Origin: an uncultured Bacillota bacterium
GTDB lineage: Bacteria; Bacillota; Clostridia; Peptostreptococcales; Anaerovoracaceae
Direction: 5' to 3'
DNA: 64,000 nucleotides
NCBI GenBank assembly: GCA_949287095.1
Contig: CASEFA010000009.1
Coordinates: 53,101 to 117,100, forward strand
Shown here one piece after another: positions 9,343-18,854 of the stretch. Position 1 is the first letter of the stretch. Each line of letters starts with the position of its first letter. The position numbers were made by a program, and so were the translations under genes. A model generated the notes under the pieces. That model was not told the DNA's origin and made no database searches. It worked only from the letters and a program-made list of their open reading frames with translations.

Positions 9343-10782
9343 ATGGGCGGAAAAAGAGATTTACTCAAGAAAATTCTGGTGGTACTGATTATAGCGGGTA
9401 TGGTGTTTGCCAGCCTTGCCACGGCGGTTATTTACGTGTATGCGGAGCCGGAAAGCAGTGAGGCTTCGGCAACAGGCAGCGGGGAAGAAACCGGTTCCGG
9501 CAGTGATACAGAGGCGGAAGAAGAAAAGACGGATAAAGATGATTCTGCCGCCAGACCTGAGATTATCGCCGGCAGCGCTGTTGTGTACTGCGAGAATACG
9601 GGAGAGATTATCTACTCTAAAAATGAAGATTCCAGGATGAAGCCGTACAGCATCACAAAGCTGCTTACGGCTCTTCTTGCTGTTCAGAATCTGCCTATGG
9701 ATCAGATGGTAACGGTGAGCGCCGCAGCTGCCGGCCAGGGCGGAAGCAGTATGGAACTGAAAGAGGGAGAACAGATTTCTGTAAAGGATCTGCTGTACGG
9801 TACCCTTGTGATATCGGGAAACGATGCGGCTTATGCGCTGGCTGAGGCTGTAAGCGGCTCTGCTTCGGACTTTGTTAAGCTTATGAATAAGACGGCTGCC
9901 AATATAGGCTGCGAGGATACTCACTTTTCCAATCCCAGCGGTCTTTCCAACGACATTAAGAAACACTATACCACGGCCGACGATTTCCTGAAAATCGCCA
10001 AGCTTGCTTTTTCGGATGAGACGGTAAGAACCATCGCCGGCACGAAGAAATACACGGTTAAAGCCACAAATAAAAGCGAAGAGAGAAAGCTGGAGGAGCA
10101 TACGGAACTCATATCAAAGGCGTCGAGCGGTATCGTTGCTGCAAAGACGGGATTCTGGGACGAAGCCAACTGCTCCATCTCGGCTTTATACGATAAAGAC
10201 GGCCTCAGACTTATAATTATCCTCATGGGCGACACCATGGACGAGAGAACGGATGACGTTCTGGCTCTGACAAAATACGCCGAGCGCACCATTCAGGGTA
10301 TTACAGTGGTGAAAAACGGAGAAGCTGCGGGAAACGTCCGGGTACATCACGGGGCAAAGACGAAAATTGAAGCTTTTGCAGCCCTTGACGGCGTGGCATA
10401 TCTTCCGGCAGGAGCGTCGGAATCCCTCATAACCACGGAGGCCGTGATGAAAGACGATGTGGAGGCTCCCGTTGAGAAGGGCGACGTGGTGGGAACGTAC
10501 AGGGTTTACGTTGCCGACGAGCTGGTAAACGAGGTTGACCTTATTGCAGGGGAGGACGTGAAGACGGGATGGCTTCCGTCGTATCTGGGAATTTCCAATA
10601 CGACTACGGTAATCGGAGGAACCATCATCGGGGCTTTACTGATTCTGTTCATATGGATAAAGGTTCACAACGTGAGAGTCCGCAGGGCGAAAAAGCGGCT
10701 TCACAGGCAGATGGTGATGGAAATGGCCATGGAGGAGCTGCGCCGCGAGCAGGAGAAGAAAGAGAGAGGCTGGCGTTATTAA
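9343..10782 (+). CDS. D-alanyl-D-alanine carboxypeptidase (PBP5/DacF family, S11)
   Basis: This exported peptidoglycan enzyme should remove the terminal D-Ala from muropeptides. The 479 residues contain an N-terminal hydrophobic signal or anchor (about 9-30), an acidic Ser/Glu-rich linker (about 32-65), and the three penicillin-binding motifs: SITK (catalytic Ser), SGND and KTG in AAKTGFWDEA. After a beta-rich C-terminal domain come a transmembrane helix (about 425-445) and a basic tail, so it appears anchored at both ends. It starts 33 bp after apgM. Confidence 0.92.
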   Translation: MGGKRDLLKKILVVLIIAGMVFASLATAVIYVYAEPESSEASATGSGEETGSGSDTEAEEEKTDKDDSAARPEIIAGSAVVYCENTGEIIYSKNEDSRMKPYSITKLLTALLAVQNLPMDQMVTVSAAAAGQGGSSMELKEGEQISVKDLLYGTLVISGNDAAYALAEAVSGSASDFVKLMNKTAANIGCEDTHFSNPSGLSNDIKKHYTTADDFLKIAKLAFSDETVRTIAGTKKYTVKATNKSEERKLEEHTELISKASSGIVAAKTGFWDEANCSISALYDKDGLRLIIILMGDTMDERTDDVLALTKYAERTIQGITVVKNGEAAGNVRVHHGAKTKIEAFAALDGVAYLPAGASESLITTEAVMKDDVEAPVEKGDVVGTYRVYVADELVNEVDLIAGEDVKTGWLPSYLGISNTTTVIGGTIIGALLILFIWIKVHNVRVRRAKKRLHRQMVMEMAMEELRREQEKKERGWRY

Positions 10783-12618
10783 ATGTTTGATATAAAGGAA
10801 AATCTTAAAAAACTCCCGGACACCCCGGGAGTTTATATGCATAAGGACGAACTGGGACAGGTTATATACGTGGGCAAGGCCGTCTCTCTGAGAAACCGGG
10901 TGCGCCAGTACTTTCAGGCATCGGCAAACTCCAACCCCAAGGTTCGCGCCATGGTTTCCCACATTGCGGAGTTTGAGTACATAACCTGCGCCACGGAGAT
11001 GGAGGCCCTGATCCTTGAGAACAACCTGATAAAGAAGTATCAGCCCAAGTACAACGTCCTTCTCCGGGACGATAAGACCTACCCCTACATAAAGGTCACA
11101 ACGTCGGAAGAATATCCGCGGGTTGTCAAGACGCGCATAATAAAGAAGGACGGGGACAGATATTTCGGGCCCTACAGCGATGCGGGAGCTGTAAATCTCA
11201 TTGTGGATCTGATGAACAACATCTATTCACTGAAGAGGTGTTCCATGACGGAATTTCCAAAAGGTCACAGGCCGTGCCTTAACTATCACATCAAAAAGTG
11301 CGCCGGCGTGTGTATCGGGAAGGCGGACAGGGAGGAATATCTTGCGGATATAGACAAGGTAATCGAATTCTTAAGCGGCCGGGAAAAGCCTCTGATAAGG
11401 CACCTGACGGAACTGATGCAGGAAGCTTCTTCCGATATGCGATTCGAGGAGGCGGCCGTCTACAGGGATTACATAACGGCGGCCGAATCCATAAGCGAAA
11501 AGCAGAGAGTCACCATGATAAGCGGAAGGGATCTTGACGTGGTGCTTACTGTCAAGGATGATAAGAATTCCTTCGTCGTTCTCTTCACCGTAAGGGACGG
11601 AAAGCTTTCCGGCCGTGAGACCTTTCAGGTTCAGGCCTCCGACGGCGATGACAGGGGCGAGATTACGGCCGAGTTCATAAAGCAGTACTACAGCCAGTGG
11701 GCCCAGGTGCCTCCGGAGATTCTGGTGGAAACGGAGCTTCCGGAAAACGAGCTGTTAGAGGAGTTCTTGAGCCGTGACGGCAGGAAGGTGAGAATATTCG
11801 TGCCGCAGAAAGGCGATAAGCGAAATCTCTTAAGGCTTGCCCAGAGCGACGTGACGGAGATGGTAAAGACCCTCGCAGACAAGGCTCAGGCAAACTACGA
11901 AAAGGAGAGGGCCTTAAGCGAAGAAGTGGCCTGGACCCTGCGAGAAGGCGGATTTTCATGCGGAGAAGGGCCTTACCGTATAGAGTCCTACGATATATCC
12001 AACACCAACGGGGTGGACTCCGTAGGGGCGATGGTCGTATTCGAGGGAACACGCAAAGTCAGAAAGGATTATCGCAGATTCAAGATTAAAACCGTGGAGG
12101 GACCTGACGATTACGGCAGCCTTCAGGAGATGCTGTATCGCCGCTTCAAAAGGGCAAAGGAAGGAGATCCGGCCTTTGCGGTTCTGCCCGACGCCATTTT
12201 CATGGACGGCGGACAGGGACAGGTGACGGCGGCGGAAAAGGTGCTTGCCGCCATGAAGCTGGACATCCCCGTTGCGGGCATGGCTAAGGACGACAGCCAC
12301 AGAACCCGCGCCATAGTCTTTGCAGACGGACGGGAAATCGACCTCAGGCAGCATCCCGTTCTCTTCAAATACTGCGGAACCATTCAGGAGGAGGTTCACC
12401 GCTTCGCCATCGAGTATCACAGAAACCTGAGGAATAAAAACTCCATCCACTCGGTTTTAGACAGCATACAGGGCGTGGGGCCGACCAGAAGAAACGCCCT
12501 CCTGAATCATTTTAAAACGGTGGAGGCAATAAAGAAGGCGACGACGGCTGAGCTTGCGGAGGTTCCGGGAATTACGGAGGCCGTGGCGGAGAACATAGTG
12601 AAGTTTTTCGGAAAATAG
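10783..12618 (+). CDS. uvrC: Excinuclease ABC subunit C (UvrC)
   Basis: UvrC makes both incisions in nucleotide excision repair with UvrAB. The 611-residue protein is full length. It has a GIY-YIG nuclease at the start (TPGVYMHKDELGQVIYVGKA), a UVR interaction motif (MRFEEAAVYRDYI), the RNase H-like second nuclease (ESYDISNTNGVDSVGAMVVF, MDGGQGQ) and a C-terminal helix-hairpin-helix pair (GVGPTRRNALLNHF, VPGITEAVAENI). It abuts the carboxypeptidase stop codon (taaATG). Confidence 0.97.
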   Translation: MFDIKENLKKLPDTPGVYMHKDELGQVIYVGKAVSLRNRVRQYFQASANSNPKVRAMVSHIAEFEYITCATEMEALILENNLIKKYQPKYNVLLRDDKTYPYIKVTTSEEYPRVVKTRIIKKDGDRYFGPYSDAGAVNLIVDLMNNIYSLKRCSMTEFPKGHRPCLNYHIKKCAGVCIGKADREEYLADIDKVIEFLSGREKPLIRHLTELMQEASSDMRFEEAAVYRDYITAAESISEKQRVTMISGRDLDVVLTVKDDKNSFVVLFTVRDGKLSGRETFQVQASDGDDRGEITAEFIKQYYSQWAQVPPEILVETELPENELLEEFLSRDGRKVRIFVPQKGDKRNLLRLAQSDVTEMVKTLADKAQANYEKERALSEEVAWTLREGGFSCGEGPYRIESYDISNTNGVDSVGAMVVFEGTRKVRKDYRRFKIKTVEGPDDYGSLQEMLYRRFKRAKEGDPAFAVLPDAIFMDGGQGQVTAAEKVLAAMKLDIPVAGMAKDDSHRTRAIVFADGREIDLRQHPVLFKYCGTIQEEVHRFAIEYHRNLRNKNSIHSVLDSIQGVGPTRRNALLNHFKTVEAIKKATTAELAEVPGITEAVAENIVKFFGK

Positions 12619-12648
12619 GCAAAAACTTTTCCGTGTGGATTTTTACGG

Positions 12649-12677
12649 TTGCCAACAGCCCGCATAAATGTTATATT
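12649..12677 (+). promoter_or_regulatory. Sigma-A-type promoter for the DUF1292 gene
   Basis: TTGCCA (12649-12654) and TATATT (12672-12677) are separated by 17 bp in the gap between uvrC and the DUF1292 gene. GGAGG follows just before that gene's ATG. Confidence 0.6.
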
Positions 12678-12740
12678 TTAAGTAGCGTGCAGAAGTGCGG
12701 CGCGCTTTGTGTAACGAGAAAATAACCTGGAGGAATAACA

Positions 12741-13022
12741 ATGGCAGATAACAGGAACAATGTTCAGGACGAAGCTGATATCATAACTTTGGAATTCGAG
12801 GACGGCGTTGAGCTGGAATGCGAAATCATGGGAATCTTTGACTGCGAGGGCAGCGATTACATCGCGCTCATTCCGTTAGACGATTCCGACGACGTTTACA
12901 TCTACGGATATAAGGAAGTAGGCGACGACGAGTTCGAGCTGGTTGACATCGAAGACGATGAGCTCTTTAACCGTGTAGTAGGCGAATTCGACACCATCAT
13001 GGCTGAAGAGGAAGAAGAATAG
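12741..13022 (+). CDS. DUF1292 small acidic protein (YrzB-like)
   Basis: A 93-residue, very acidic protein matching the DUF1292 pattern (IITLEFEDGVELECEIMGIF, YIALIPLDDSDDVYIYGYKE). The family is widespread in Firmicutes with no established function. It has its own promoter and is closed by a hairpin terminator, so it appears monocistronic. Confidence 0.85.
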   Translation: MADNRNNVQDEADIITLEFEDGVELECEIMGIFDCEGSDYIALIPLDDSDDVYIYGYKEVGDDEFELVDIEDDELFNRVVGEFDTIMAEEEEE

Positions 13023-13042
13023 AAAAGTCTTTTGTTGACAGG

Positions 13043-13069
13043 GCCCCGTCTTTTGAGGTGGGGCTTTTT
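13043..13069 (+). terminator. Rho-independent terminator after DUF1292 gene
   Basis: GCCCC (13043-13047) pairs with GGGGC (13060-13064) and is followed at once by five T. The next gene's SD begins immediately after the T run. Confidence 0.75.
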
Positions 13070-13083
13070 CTATGGGAGGAACT

Positions 13084-14466
13084 ATGAAAAACTACGACAT
13101 AATAATAGCGGGAGCAGGGGCCGGAGGCGTGTTCGCGGCCTACGAGCTTACAAAGATGGGCACAGGCGCATCGGTTCTCATGATTGACAAGGGCGCTCCC
13201 CTGGAGAAGAGAATATGCCCCATCAAAGCGGGCAAAACGGATAAATGCGTCAAGTGCGCTCCTTGCCACATTATGAACGGCTACGGCGGCGCAGGCACCC
13301 TGTCCGACGGAAAGTATAACATTACCACTGAGTTCGGCGGCGACCTTCATAAATACGTGGGAGAAAAACATGCCATGGAGCTTATGGAATACGTGGACGA
13401 CGTTCTCTGCTCCATGGGAGGAAGCGAAGCGAGGCTCTACTCCACGGGAAACTCCGACCTTAAGACAAAGTGCCTTCAGCACGACCTGCACCTTTTGAGC
13501 GCAAAGGTAAGGCACCTAGGGACGGACAGAAACGTCCGCATTCTCGGTAAGATATACGACTTCATCAAAGACAGCACAGATATGAAGTTCTTCACCACCA
13601 TCGAAGACGTGGAAAAGTCCGCGGACGGGTTTACGGTAAGGACGGCAGACGGAGAAGAGTTCGGGTGTAAGGATCTGATTCTTGCCACGGGCCGCTCCGG
13701 TTCCAGGTGGATTTCCGGAGTCTGTGATAAATTCGGTATTTCCCAGAAGAAGAACAGGGTCGACATTGGAGTGCGCGTCGAGCTTCCTGCCGAGGTGTTC
13801 AAGCACATAACCGACGACGTCTACGAGTCCAAGATAGTGTATAAAACCCAGCAGTACAACGACATGGTGAGAACCTTCTGCATGAACCCTTACGGCGAGG
13901 TTGTTTCAGAGAACACCAACGGCATCGTTACCGTAAACGGCCACAGCTACGCGGACGAGAGCCTTCACACGGAAAACACCAACTTTGCTCTTCTGGTTTC
14001 AAACAAGTTCACCGAGCCTTTTAAGGACAGCAATGAATACGGCGAATCCATCGCAAAGCTTTCCAATATGCTGGGAGGGGGAGTTCTCCTTCAGCGGTTC
14101 GGGGATCTGGTAAAGGGCAGAAGGAGCAGCGAGCGGAGAATGGAAAAGTGCTTCACCAGACCGACTTTAAACGCCACTGCGGGAGACCTATCTCTGGTGA
14201 TTCCGAAGCGCCAGCTGGATTCCATAATCGAGATGATTTACGCCCTCGACAAGATTGCGCCGGGAACGGCAAACGAGGATACCCTCCTTTACGGCGTCGA
14301 GGTCAAGTTCTACAACTCCAAGGTAGAAGTGAACGGGGATCTGGAGACGGAGGTAGCCGGACTTTACGCCATAGGCGACGGTTCGGGAGTGACCCATTCC
14401 CTGTCCCAGGCTTCGGCCAGCGGCGTCCACGTGGCGCGGATACTCGATAAGAAATACAGACAGTGA
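13084..14466 (+). CDS. FAD-dependent oxidoreductase (NAD(FAD)-utilising dehydrogenase family)
   Basis: The 460-residue flavoprotein begins with a dinucleotide-binding motif (DIIIAGAGAGGVFAAYEL), then a four-Cys segment (CPIKAGKTDKCVKCAPCHIM) and GYGGAGTLSDGKYNIT, both typical of this conserved clostridial family. The C-terminus has the FAD-contacting GLYAIGDGSGVTHSLSQASA. ATG 13084 is chosen: GGGAGG lies just before it, while the in-frame ATG at 13072 overlaps that SD. The Cys cluster could bind a metal. The substrate is unknown and no adjacent gene suggests a pathway. Confidence 0.85.
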   Translation: MKNYDIIIAGAGAGGVFAAYELTKMGTGASVLMIDKGAPLEKRICPIKAGKTDKCVKCAPCHIMNGYGGAGTLSDGKYNITTEFGGDLHKYVGEKHAMELMEYVDDVLCSMGGSEARLYSTGNSDLKTKCLQHDLHLLSAKVRHLGTDRNVRILGKIYDFIKDSTDMKFFTTIEDVEKSADGFTVRTADGEEFGCKDLILATGRSGSRWISGVCDKFGISQKKNRVDIGVRVELPAEVFKHITDDVYESKIVYKTQQYNDMVRTFCMNPYGEVVSENTNGIVTVNGHSYADESLHTENTNFALLVSNKFTEPFKDSNEYGESIAKLSNMLGGGVLLQRFGDLVKGRRSSERRMEKCFTRPTLNATAGDLSLVIPKRQLDSIIEMIYALDKIAPGTANEDTLLYGVEVKFYNSKVEVNGDLETEVAGLYAIGDGSGVTHSLSQASASGVHVARILDKKYRQ

Positions 14467-14506
14467 CAATGTAAAATGTATAAATTGGAACAATCTTAAA
14501 AAAGTA

Positions 14507-14535
14507 TTGCAAAGGTTTTACGTCTACGGTAAAAT
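14507..14535 (+). promoter_or_regulatory. Promoter of nhaC
   Basis: TTGCAA (14507-14512) and TAAAAT (14530-14535) have a 17-bp spacer. The transcript would carry a leader of about 100 nt before the nhaC ATG. Confidence 0.65.
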
Positions 14536-14556
14536 TTCTCCATAAGTTTTGACGGT

Positions 14557-14630
14557 TCAAAGTTTTGCCTGAGATAGCGATGGCGGACAAAATCTTTGAG
14601 ACGTCTTTTTCTGAAGGGTAACAGAAAAGA
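14557..14630 (+). promoter_or_regulatory. Structured leader / candidate attenuator ahead of nhaC
   Basis: TCAAAG-TTTTG (14557-14567) can pair with CAAAA-T-CTTTGA (14588-14599) around a GC-rich loop, closely followed by five T. A second hairpin (TCTTTTTCTG with CAGAAAAGA) then reaches the ribosome-binding site. The arrangement resembles an attenuator or riboswitch expression platform, but I do not recognise a known aptamer class. Confidence 0.4.
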
Positions 14631-14641
14631 AAGGAGAATTC

Positions 14642-16153
14642 ATGAAAGGAAATGGAAATGTAACCCGCAGACTACCGACCAGAATAGAAGCTCTGATTCC
14701 TATCGTCGTGCTTCTGGCGATAATGATTTCAAACTATGTTCTGGACTGGGGACAGGATCCTCACATTCCTGTACTTTTTACGTGTGTAATTGCAATGCTT
14801 GTAGGAAAACGATGCGGCTGGACCTATAAGGAAATGCTGACAGGTGCGCTGGATGCGGTAAGTCAGTCCCTTGAAGCAATTATCATCATTTTGTGTGTCG
14901 GCTGTCTCATAGGTTCATTCGAGTGGGCAGGCACGATTCCGTCTGTAGTATATTATGGACTGGAGCTTATTTCTCCGGCAATGTTTCTGCCGTTGGCCTG
15001 TATCCTCTGTGCAATAGTGGGTATTACCCTTGGTTCGGCATGGACTGTATCGGCAACGCTGGGTATAGCTTTTATGGCCATAGGTACGACTATGGGATTC
15101 AATCCAGGCCTGGTGGCAGGAATGGTGCTTTCAGGAGCGTGCTGCGGAGACAAATTCTCGCCGCTTTCCGATTCCACCAATCTGGCAGCGGGCGCTTCTC
15201 AGACCGGACTTTTCGATCACGTGAGAGCGATGACCACTACCACGTTCCCGAGTCTGATAATGGCAATCATACTTTATACGTTTTTCTCAATAAGTTTTTC
15301 CGGAAATTACGATCCTCAGCTGGCTTCGGAGCTTCAGCAGGCCATAGTGGATCACTATAACTACATGAGTCCGGTTCTGCTTCTGCCGATTGTGCTTATT
15401 GTAGTTGTGGCTCTGGCAAAAATGCCGGCTCTCGCAGCGGTACTGCTGGTATCCGGTGTGGGATGTGTGTTTGCGGTAATATTCCAGGGGGCAAGCCTGT
15501 CTGACTGTATCACCATGCTCCACTACGGATATACGGCCGAAACGGGAAATGCGCTTTGCGATGAGCTCGTTAACCGCGGCGGAATGGACAGCATGCTCTG
15601 GACTAACAATCTGGTTATCGTAGCGGTTGGATTCGGCGGAATTCTTCACAAGATAGGAGCGGTGGAAGCGCTGATAGGAGGGCTCGTTCACAGAGTTACG
15701 AAACCGTTTCACCTCATCATCGTTACAATGCTTACTTCGATATTCTGCATAACGACCATGTGCGACCAGTACTTGGGTCTGATCATACCGTCAACCATGT
15801 ACAAAGACCGTTATGACGAGCTGGGACTTGCAAGAAATCTGCTGTCCAGAACTATGGAAGACAGCGGAACTCTCTGGTCGCCGCTGGTACCTTGGTCGTC
15901 ATGCGGAGCATATCATGCAGCCACGCTTGGCGTACCGACTCTCTCATATGTACCGTTCTGTTTCATGAATATTATAAATCCGATTTACGCTCTTATTACG
16001 GCGGCATTAGGAAGAAATATCATCTATGCGGATGGCACACGTACCACCCTCTTCACCGGAAAGCTGAAGCAGGGTCCCGTACCTGAAGCTCCGGATGATG
16101 CGCATGAAACAGCTATGAACGCTCTGGCATCAATCAGAGGAAAGGCTGAATAA
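14642..16153 (+). CDS. nhaC: Na+/H+ antiporter, NhaC family
   Basis: The 503-residue protein has about 11-12 hydrophobic segments and NhaC-family features such as GITLGSAWTVSATLGIAF, SGACCGDKFSPLSDSTNLAA and TMEDSGTLWSPLVPWSSC. Members exchange sodium for protons, or malate/lactate with sodium. It has its own promoter and a structured leader. The following membrane gene starts four bases after the stop and is probably co-expressed. Confidence 0.9.
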   Translation: MKGNGNVTRRLPTRIEALIPIVVLLAIMISNYVLDWGQDPHIPVLFTCVIAMLVGKRCGWTYKEMLTGALDAVSQSLEAIIIILCVGCLIGSFEWAGTIPSVVYYGLELISPAMFLPLACILCAIVGITLGSAWTVSATLGIAFMAIGTTMGFNPGLVAGMVLSGACCGDKFSPLSDSTNLAAGASQTGLFDHVRAMTTTTFPSLIMAIILYTFFSISFSGNYDPQLASELQQAIVDHYNYMSPVLLLPIVLIVVVALAKMPALAAVLLVSGVGCVFAVIFQGASLSDCITMLHYGYTAETGNALCDELVNRGGMDSMLWTNNLVIVAVGFGGILHKIGAVEALIGGLVHRVTKPFHLIIVTMLTSIFCITTMCDQYLGLIIPSTMYKDRYDELGLARNLLSRTMEDSGTLWSPLVPWSSCGAYHAATLGVPTLSYVPFCFMNIINPIYALITAALGRNIIYADGTRTTLFTGKLKQGPVPEAPDDAHETAMNALASIRGKAE

Positions 16154-16156
16154 TTT

Positions 16157-16651
16157 ATGGAATACAGAGGTATAGTTCGTGAGCACAAGCTCTGGATAAA
16201 GATAGTGGCTCTGATAGTTGCAGGTCTGGTTATATACCGGAGCATAGTGACGGAGCAGTGGATATATATCCTTATAGGTATCGTCGTTTTTCTCGCATGC
16301 TTTTTTACTAAAGAACATATTGTTGACGAAAAGGGTGCAGACATCCGATACCATCTGTTTGGCATGAATATAAGCAGTTACTGGTCATGGGGCGAGATAA
16401 CGGAAATGCAGACGGACATGAAGAAGGCTGCTCCCTATGTCATGCTTCACTTCGGAAAGGGAGTGTCCATAAGGACTTTCATAATGAAGCCGGAGGATAT
16501 AGAACCTGTGATAGAAATGGCAGCTGAAAATAATCCGGATATATTCATAGATCATATGACTGTGGAAGAGCAGGAGGAACGAGAAAGACAGATACTTCAC
16601 GAACAGGAAGTTGAGCGTGCCCGGAAGAGGACCTCAAAACGCCGTAAATAA
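16157..16651 (+). CDS. Small membrane protein with a PH-like domain
   Basis: The 164-residue protein has two hydrophobic segments at its N-terminus (about 11-55). A soluble beta-rich part follows (YHLFGMNISSYWSWGEITEM, VMLHFGKGVSIRTFIM) that resembles bacterial PH domains, and then a highly charged Glu/Arg coiled-coil-like tail. It is coupled to nhaC, so it may assist or regulate the antiporter; that is inference from position only. Confidence 0.7.
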   Translation: MEYRGIVREHKLWIKIVALIVAGLVIYRSIVTEQWIYILIGIVVFLACFFTKEHIVDEKGADIRYHLFGMNISSYWSWGEITEMQTDMKKAAPYVMLHFGKGVSIRTFIMKPEDIEPVIEMAAENNPDIFIDHMTVEEQEERERQILHEQEVERARKRTSKRRK

Positions 16652-16658
16652 AAAAACG

Positions 16659-16699
16659 GGGCTGTGCGCAGATGGCGGAACATCGGCGGCAGCCCTTTT
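16659..16699. terminator. Bidirectional terminator between nhaC operon and EamA gene
   Basis: GGGCTG (16659-16664) pairs with CAGCCC (16690-16695), with an internal GATG/CATC pairing. T follows on the plus strand, and an A run before it gives a T run on the minus strand, serving both convergent genes. Confidence 0.8.
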
Positions 16700-16704
16700 A
16701 TAAT

Positions 16705-17601
16705 CTACAGTTTTCTGTCTTTTTTCTGACTCAAAAGTATCGCGGCGAACATCACGGCACATCCCGCGTACTCCATTCCCGTCATCATCTCGTTAAGGAA
16801 CAGCATTCCCGCAAGGAGAGTGAACACAGTTTCCAAAGACAGGATCAGAGACGCCTGACTCGGAGGCGTGCTGCGCTGGCCAAGGGTCTGAAGAGTGTAG
16901 CCCATGCCGCATGACAGCAGGCCGGTATAGAGAATAGGTACTGCGCAGCTTACAACCGCTTCCCACGTAGTCGTTTCAAAAATTACCGCAAGAGGTATGT
17001 AAAGGACTCCGGCAACCAGAAACTGATAACAGGAAAGCTTGACGGAATCCACGTATCTGACCCATTTGTCTATTACGATGATGTGAACGGCTGCAGAAAA
17101 TGCGCCGCCCAGCATGAGTACATCTCCTATGGTCAGCCCTTCTATTCCTCCGCTCAGGGTAAGCATTGCCAGTCCGATGAGTCCGATTGCGGCGCTTATC
17201 CAGACGTTTTTCGAGATTTGCTTTCCGAGGACTCTTTCAAGTATAGGGGTTATTATTATGTAAAGACCCGTTATGAATCCGGCTTTTCCTACAGTGGTGT
17301 AGGATATGCCCGTCTGCTGAAACAGTATTATTGAAGCAAGAGCAAGGCCGCAGATTACAGATGCTTTAAATGTGACCGCGCGGCTCGGTTTCGGATCGCT
17401 GCTTTTGACGGATGTGCTCTTTTTCCTCTCCATGAACCATACCAGTGGAAGGAGAGAGACGCCTCCAAGAGAGCATCTTATTGCCGTGAAGGCAAACGGC
17501 CCCAGATGGTCCATGCCGTTTTTCTGCGCCACAAGTCCGCACCCCCATATGAGGGCCGAAAGTACGAGAAAGACTTTTCCTATGCTGCTGTTTTTGACCA
17601 T
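16705..17601 (-). CDS. EamA/DMT-family transporter
   Basis: The 298-residue protein shows the ten-helix drug/metabolite transporter pattern made of two EamA repeats: VFLVLSALIWGCGLVAQKNG at the start, and GLLSCGMGYTLQTLGQRSTPPSQASLILSLETVF in the second half, which is characteristic of the family. It probably exports an amino acid or other metabolite; the substrate cannot be read from sequence. A second EamA gene lies upstream on the same strand, separated by tRNA-Ala. Confidence 0.85.
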   Translation of the reverse strand: MVKNSSIGKVFLVLSALIWGCGLVAQKNGMDHLGPFAFTAIRCSLGGVSLLPLVWFMERKKSTSVKSSDPKPSRAVTFKASVICGLALASIILFQQTGISYTTVGKAGFITGLYIIITPILERVLGKQISKNVWISAAIGLIGLAMLTLSGGIEGLTIGDVLMLGGAFSAAVHIIVIDKWVRYVDSVKLSCYQFLVAGVLYIPLAVIFETTTWEAVVSCAVPILYTGLLSCGMGYTLQTLGQRSTPPSQASLILSLETVFTLLAGMLFLNEMMTGMEYAGCAVMFAAILLSQKKDRKL

Positions 17602-17629
17602 ATCGTATCACCGGTTAAACAGAATAAAA

Positions 17630-17662
17630 AAGAAAAATCCGAACTCGTTTCCAAGCTCGGAT
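17630..17662 (-). terminator. Terminator of the tRNA-Ala gene
   Basis: On the minus strand ATCCGAGCT pairs with AGTTCGGAT (one mismatch) and is followed by a T-rich stretch. Confidence 0.65.
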
Positions 17663-17672
17663 CTGCGATGTG

Positions 17673-17748
<76 letters not shown>

Positions 17749-17768
17749 GTATTTTATCTGACCAGGTT

Positions 17769-17797
17769 ATTCTATCATGACCGGGCTTTCCCGTCAA
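17769..17797 (-). promoter_or_regulatory. Promoter of tRNA-Ala
   Basis: On the minus strand TTGACG (17797-17792) and TAGAAT (17774-17769) have a 17-bp spacer. The -35 box lies inside the 3' end of the preceding EamA gene. Confidence 0.7.
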
Positions 17798-18677
17798 GGG
17801 TGATATTGCTCACAATCAGCGATGTAAACATGAGCACACAGCCTATGGTCATGCGGCCTGTAAACACTTCTCCGGCAAGGGTCACGGCAAAGAATGTGCC
17901 GAAGACGGTTTCCGTTGACATGAGAATGGCGATGTGATGCGCCGGAACGATTCTCTGGCATACGGTCTGAACCACAAATGCGAACACCGTATTGAAGAAC
18001 ACCAGCTCAATCATTCCTAAGGATGCAGAGAAGCTGAGAGAGGTCAGCGCTCCGATGCTTAGACCTTCCCCGAAGAGAAAGCTCGCCGCTACGGAGAATA
18101 CCGCGCAGGTTCCCATCTGGGAAAGGGCGAACATGAAAGGATCCAGCTCTCCCGCAAGCCTTCCTATGATAATCACCTGAATGGAAAACACCAGCGCAAA
18201 AACGAAAGTCAGGGCGTCTCCGAAATTGACCGAAAGGTCGTCCTGAAGAGTGAGCAGGGCTATTCCGACAAAGGCGATTGCAGCCGCCGCTATCATATTT
18301 GCAGGGATTTTCTCCCGAAAGACAATCCACGACAGCAGCGGGATTATAACCGTATAGGTGCATATGATAAACGTCTGCTTTCCCGGCGTGGTGAACTGCA
18401 GCCCGTAGGTTTGAACCATGTTTCCGATGAACATGAGAACTCCGATAAGAGCACCGGAATACAGAGTTTTCTTAGTCATGAATTTATAATGCCTTACGGA
18501 CAAAATCAGCATGGTCAGGAAGGCGAGACCGTACCTGTACCCCATAAGGTCGAAAGGCCCCATGTCTTCAAGCACGAATTTACCCGCGACAAAACCCATG
18601 CCCCAAAAGAGTGCAACGCAGATCATGCCGAATTCCGCCAGCAGTATTCTTCTGTCCTTTCCATCGCGTAATTTCAT
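17775..18677 (-). CDS. EamA/DMT-family transporter
   Basis: This 300-residue DMT transporter has two EamA repeats, with GMICVALFWGMGFVAGKFVLED in the first and GMIELVFFNTVFAFVVQTVCQRIVPAHHIAILMSTETVFGTFFA in split form in the second. The start is set at 18677 because ACGGAG lies eight bases upstream; the frame stays open to 18731 but lacks an SD there. It is a distant paralogue of the other EamA gene. Substrate unknown. Confidence 0.85.
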   Translation of the reverse strand: MKLRDGKDRRILLAEFGMICVALFWGMGFVAGKFVLEDMGPFDLMGYRYGLAFLTMLILSVRHYKFMTKKTLYSGALIGVLMFIGNMVQTYGLQFTTPGKQTFIICTYTVIIPLLSWIVFREKIPANMIAAAAIAFVGIALLTLQDDLSVNFGDALTFVFALVFSIQVIIIGRLAGELDPFMFALSQMGTCAVFSVAASFLFGEGLSIGALTSLSFSASLGMIELVFFNTVFAFVVQTVCQRIVPAHHIAILMSTETVFGTFFAVTLAGEVFTGRMTIGCVLMFTSLIVSNITLDGKARS

Positions 18678-18795
18678 ACTGTCAACTCCGTAAATGCAAT
18701 AAAACTGCAGCCTTTGCGCTGCAATATACATTTTAACTTAAAGCCGCGCTGTTGGCAACAGGGGAACTGAACAGGGAAAACGGCGGACGATTCCC

Positions 18796-18824
18796 TTGCG
18801 CCCGCGGCCGTCTTCTGCTAAAAT
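18796..18824 (+). promoter_or_regulatory. Promoter of queT
   Basis: TTGCGC (18796-18801) and TAAAAT (18819-18824) are 17 bp apart. The resulting transcript would contain the preQ1-like leader at 18855-18897. Confidence 0.6.
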
Positions 18825-18854
18825 AGTCAGGCCGGCATTTTGACGGCGGAAAAT

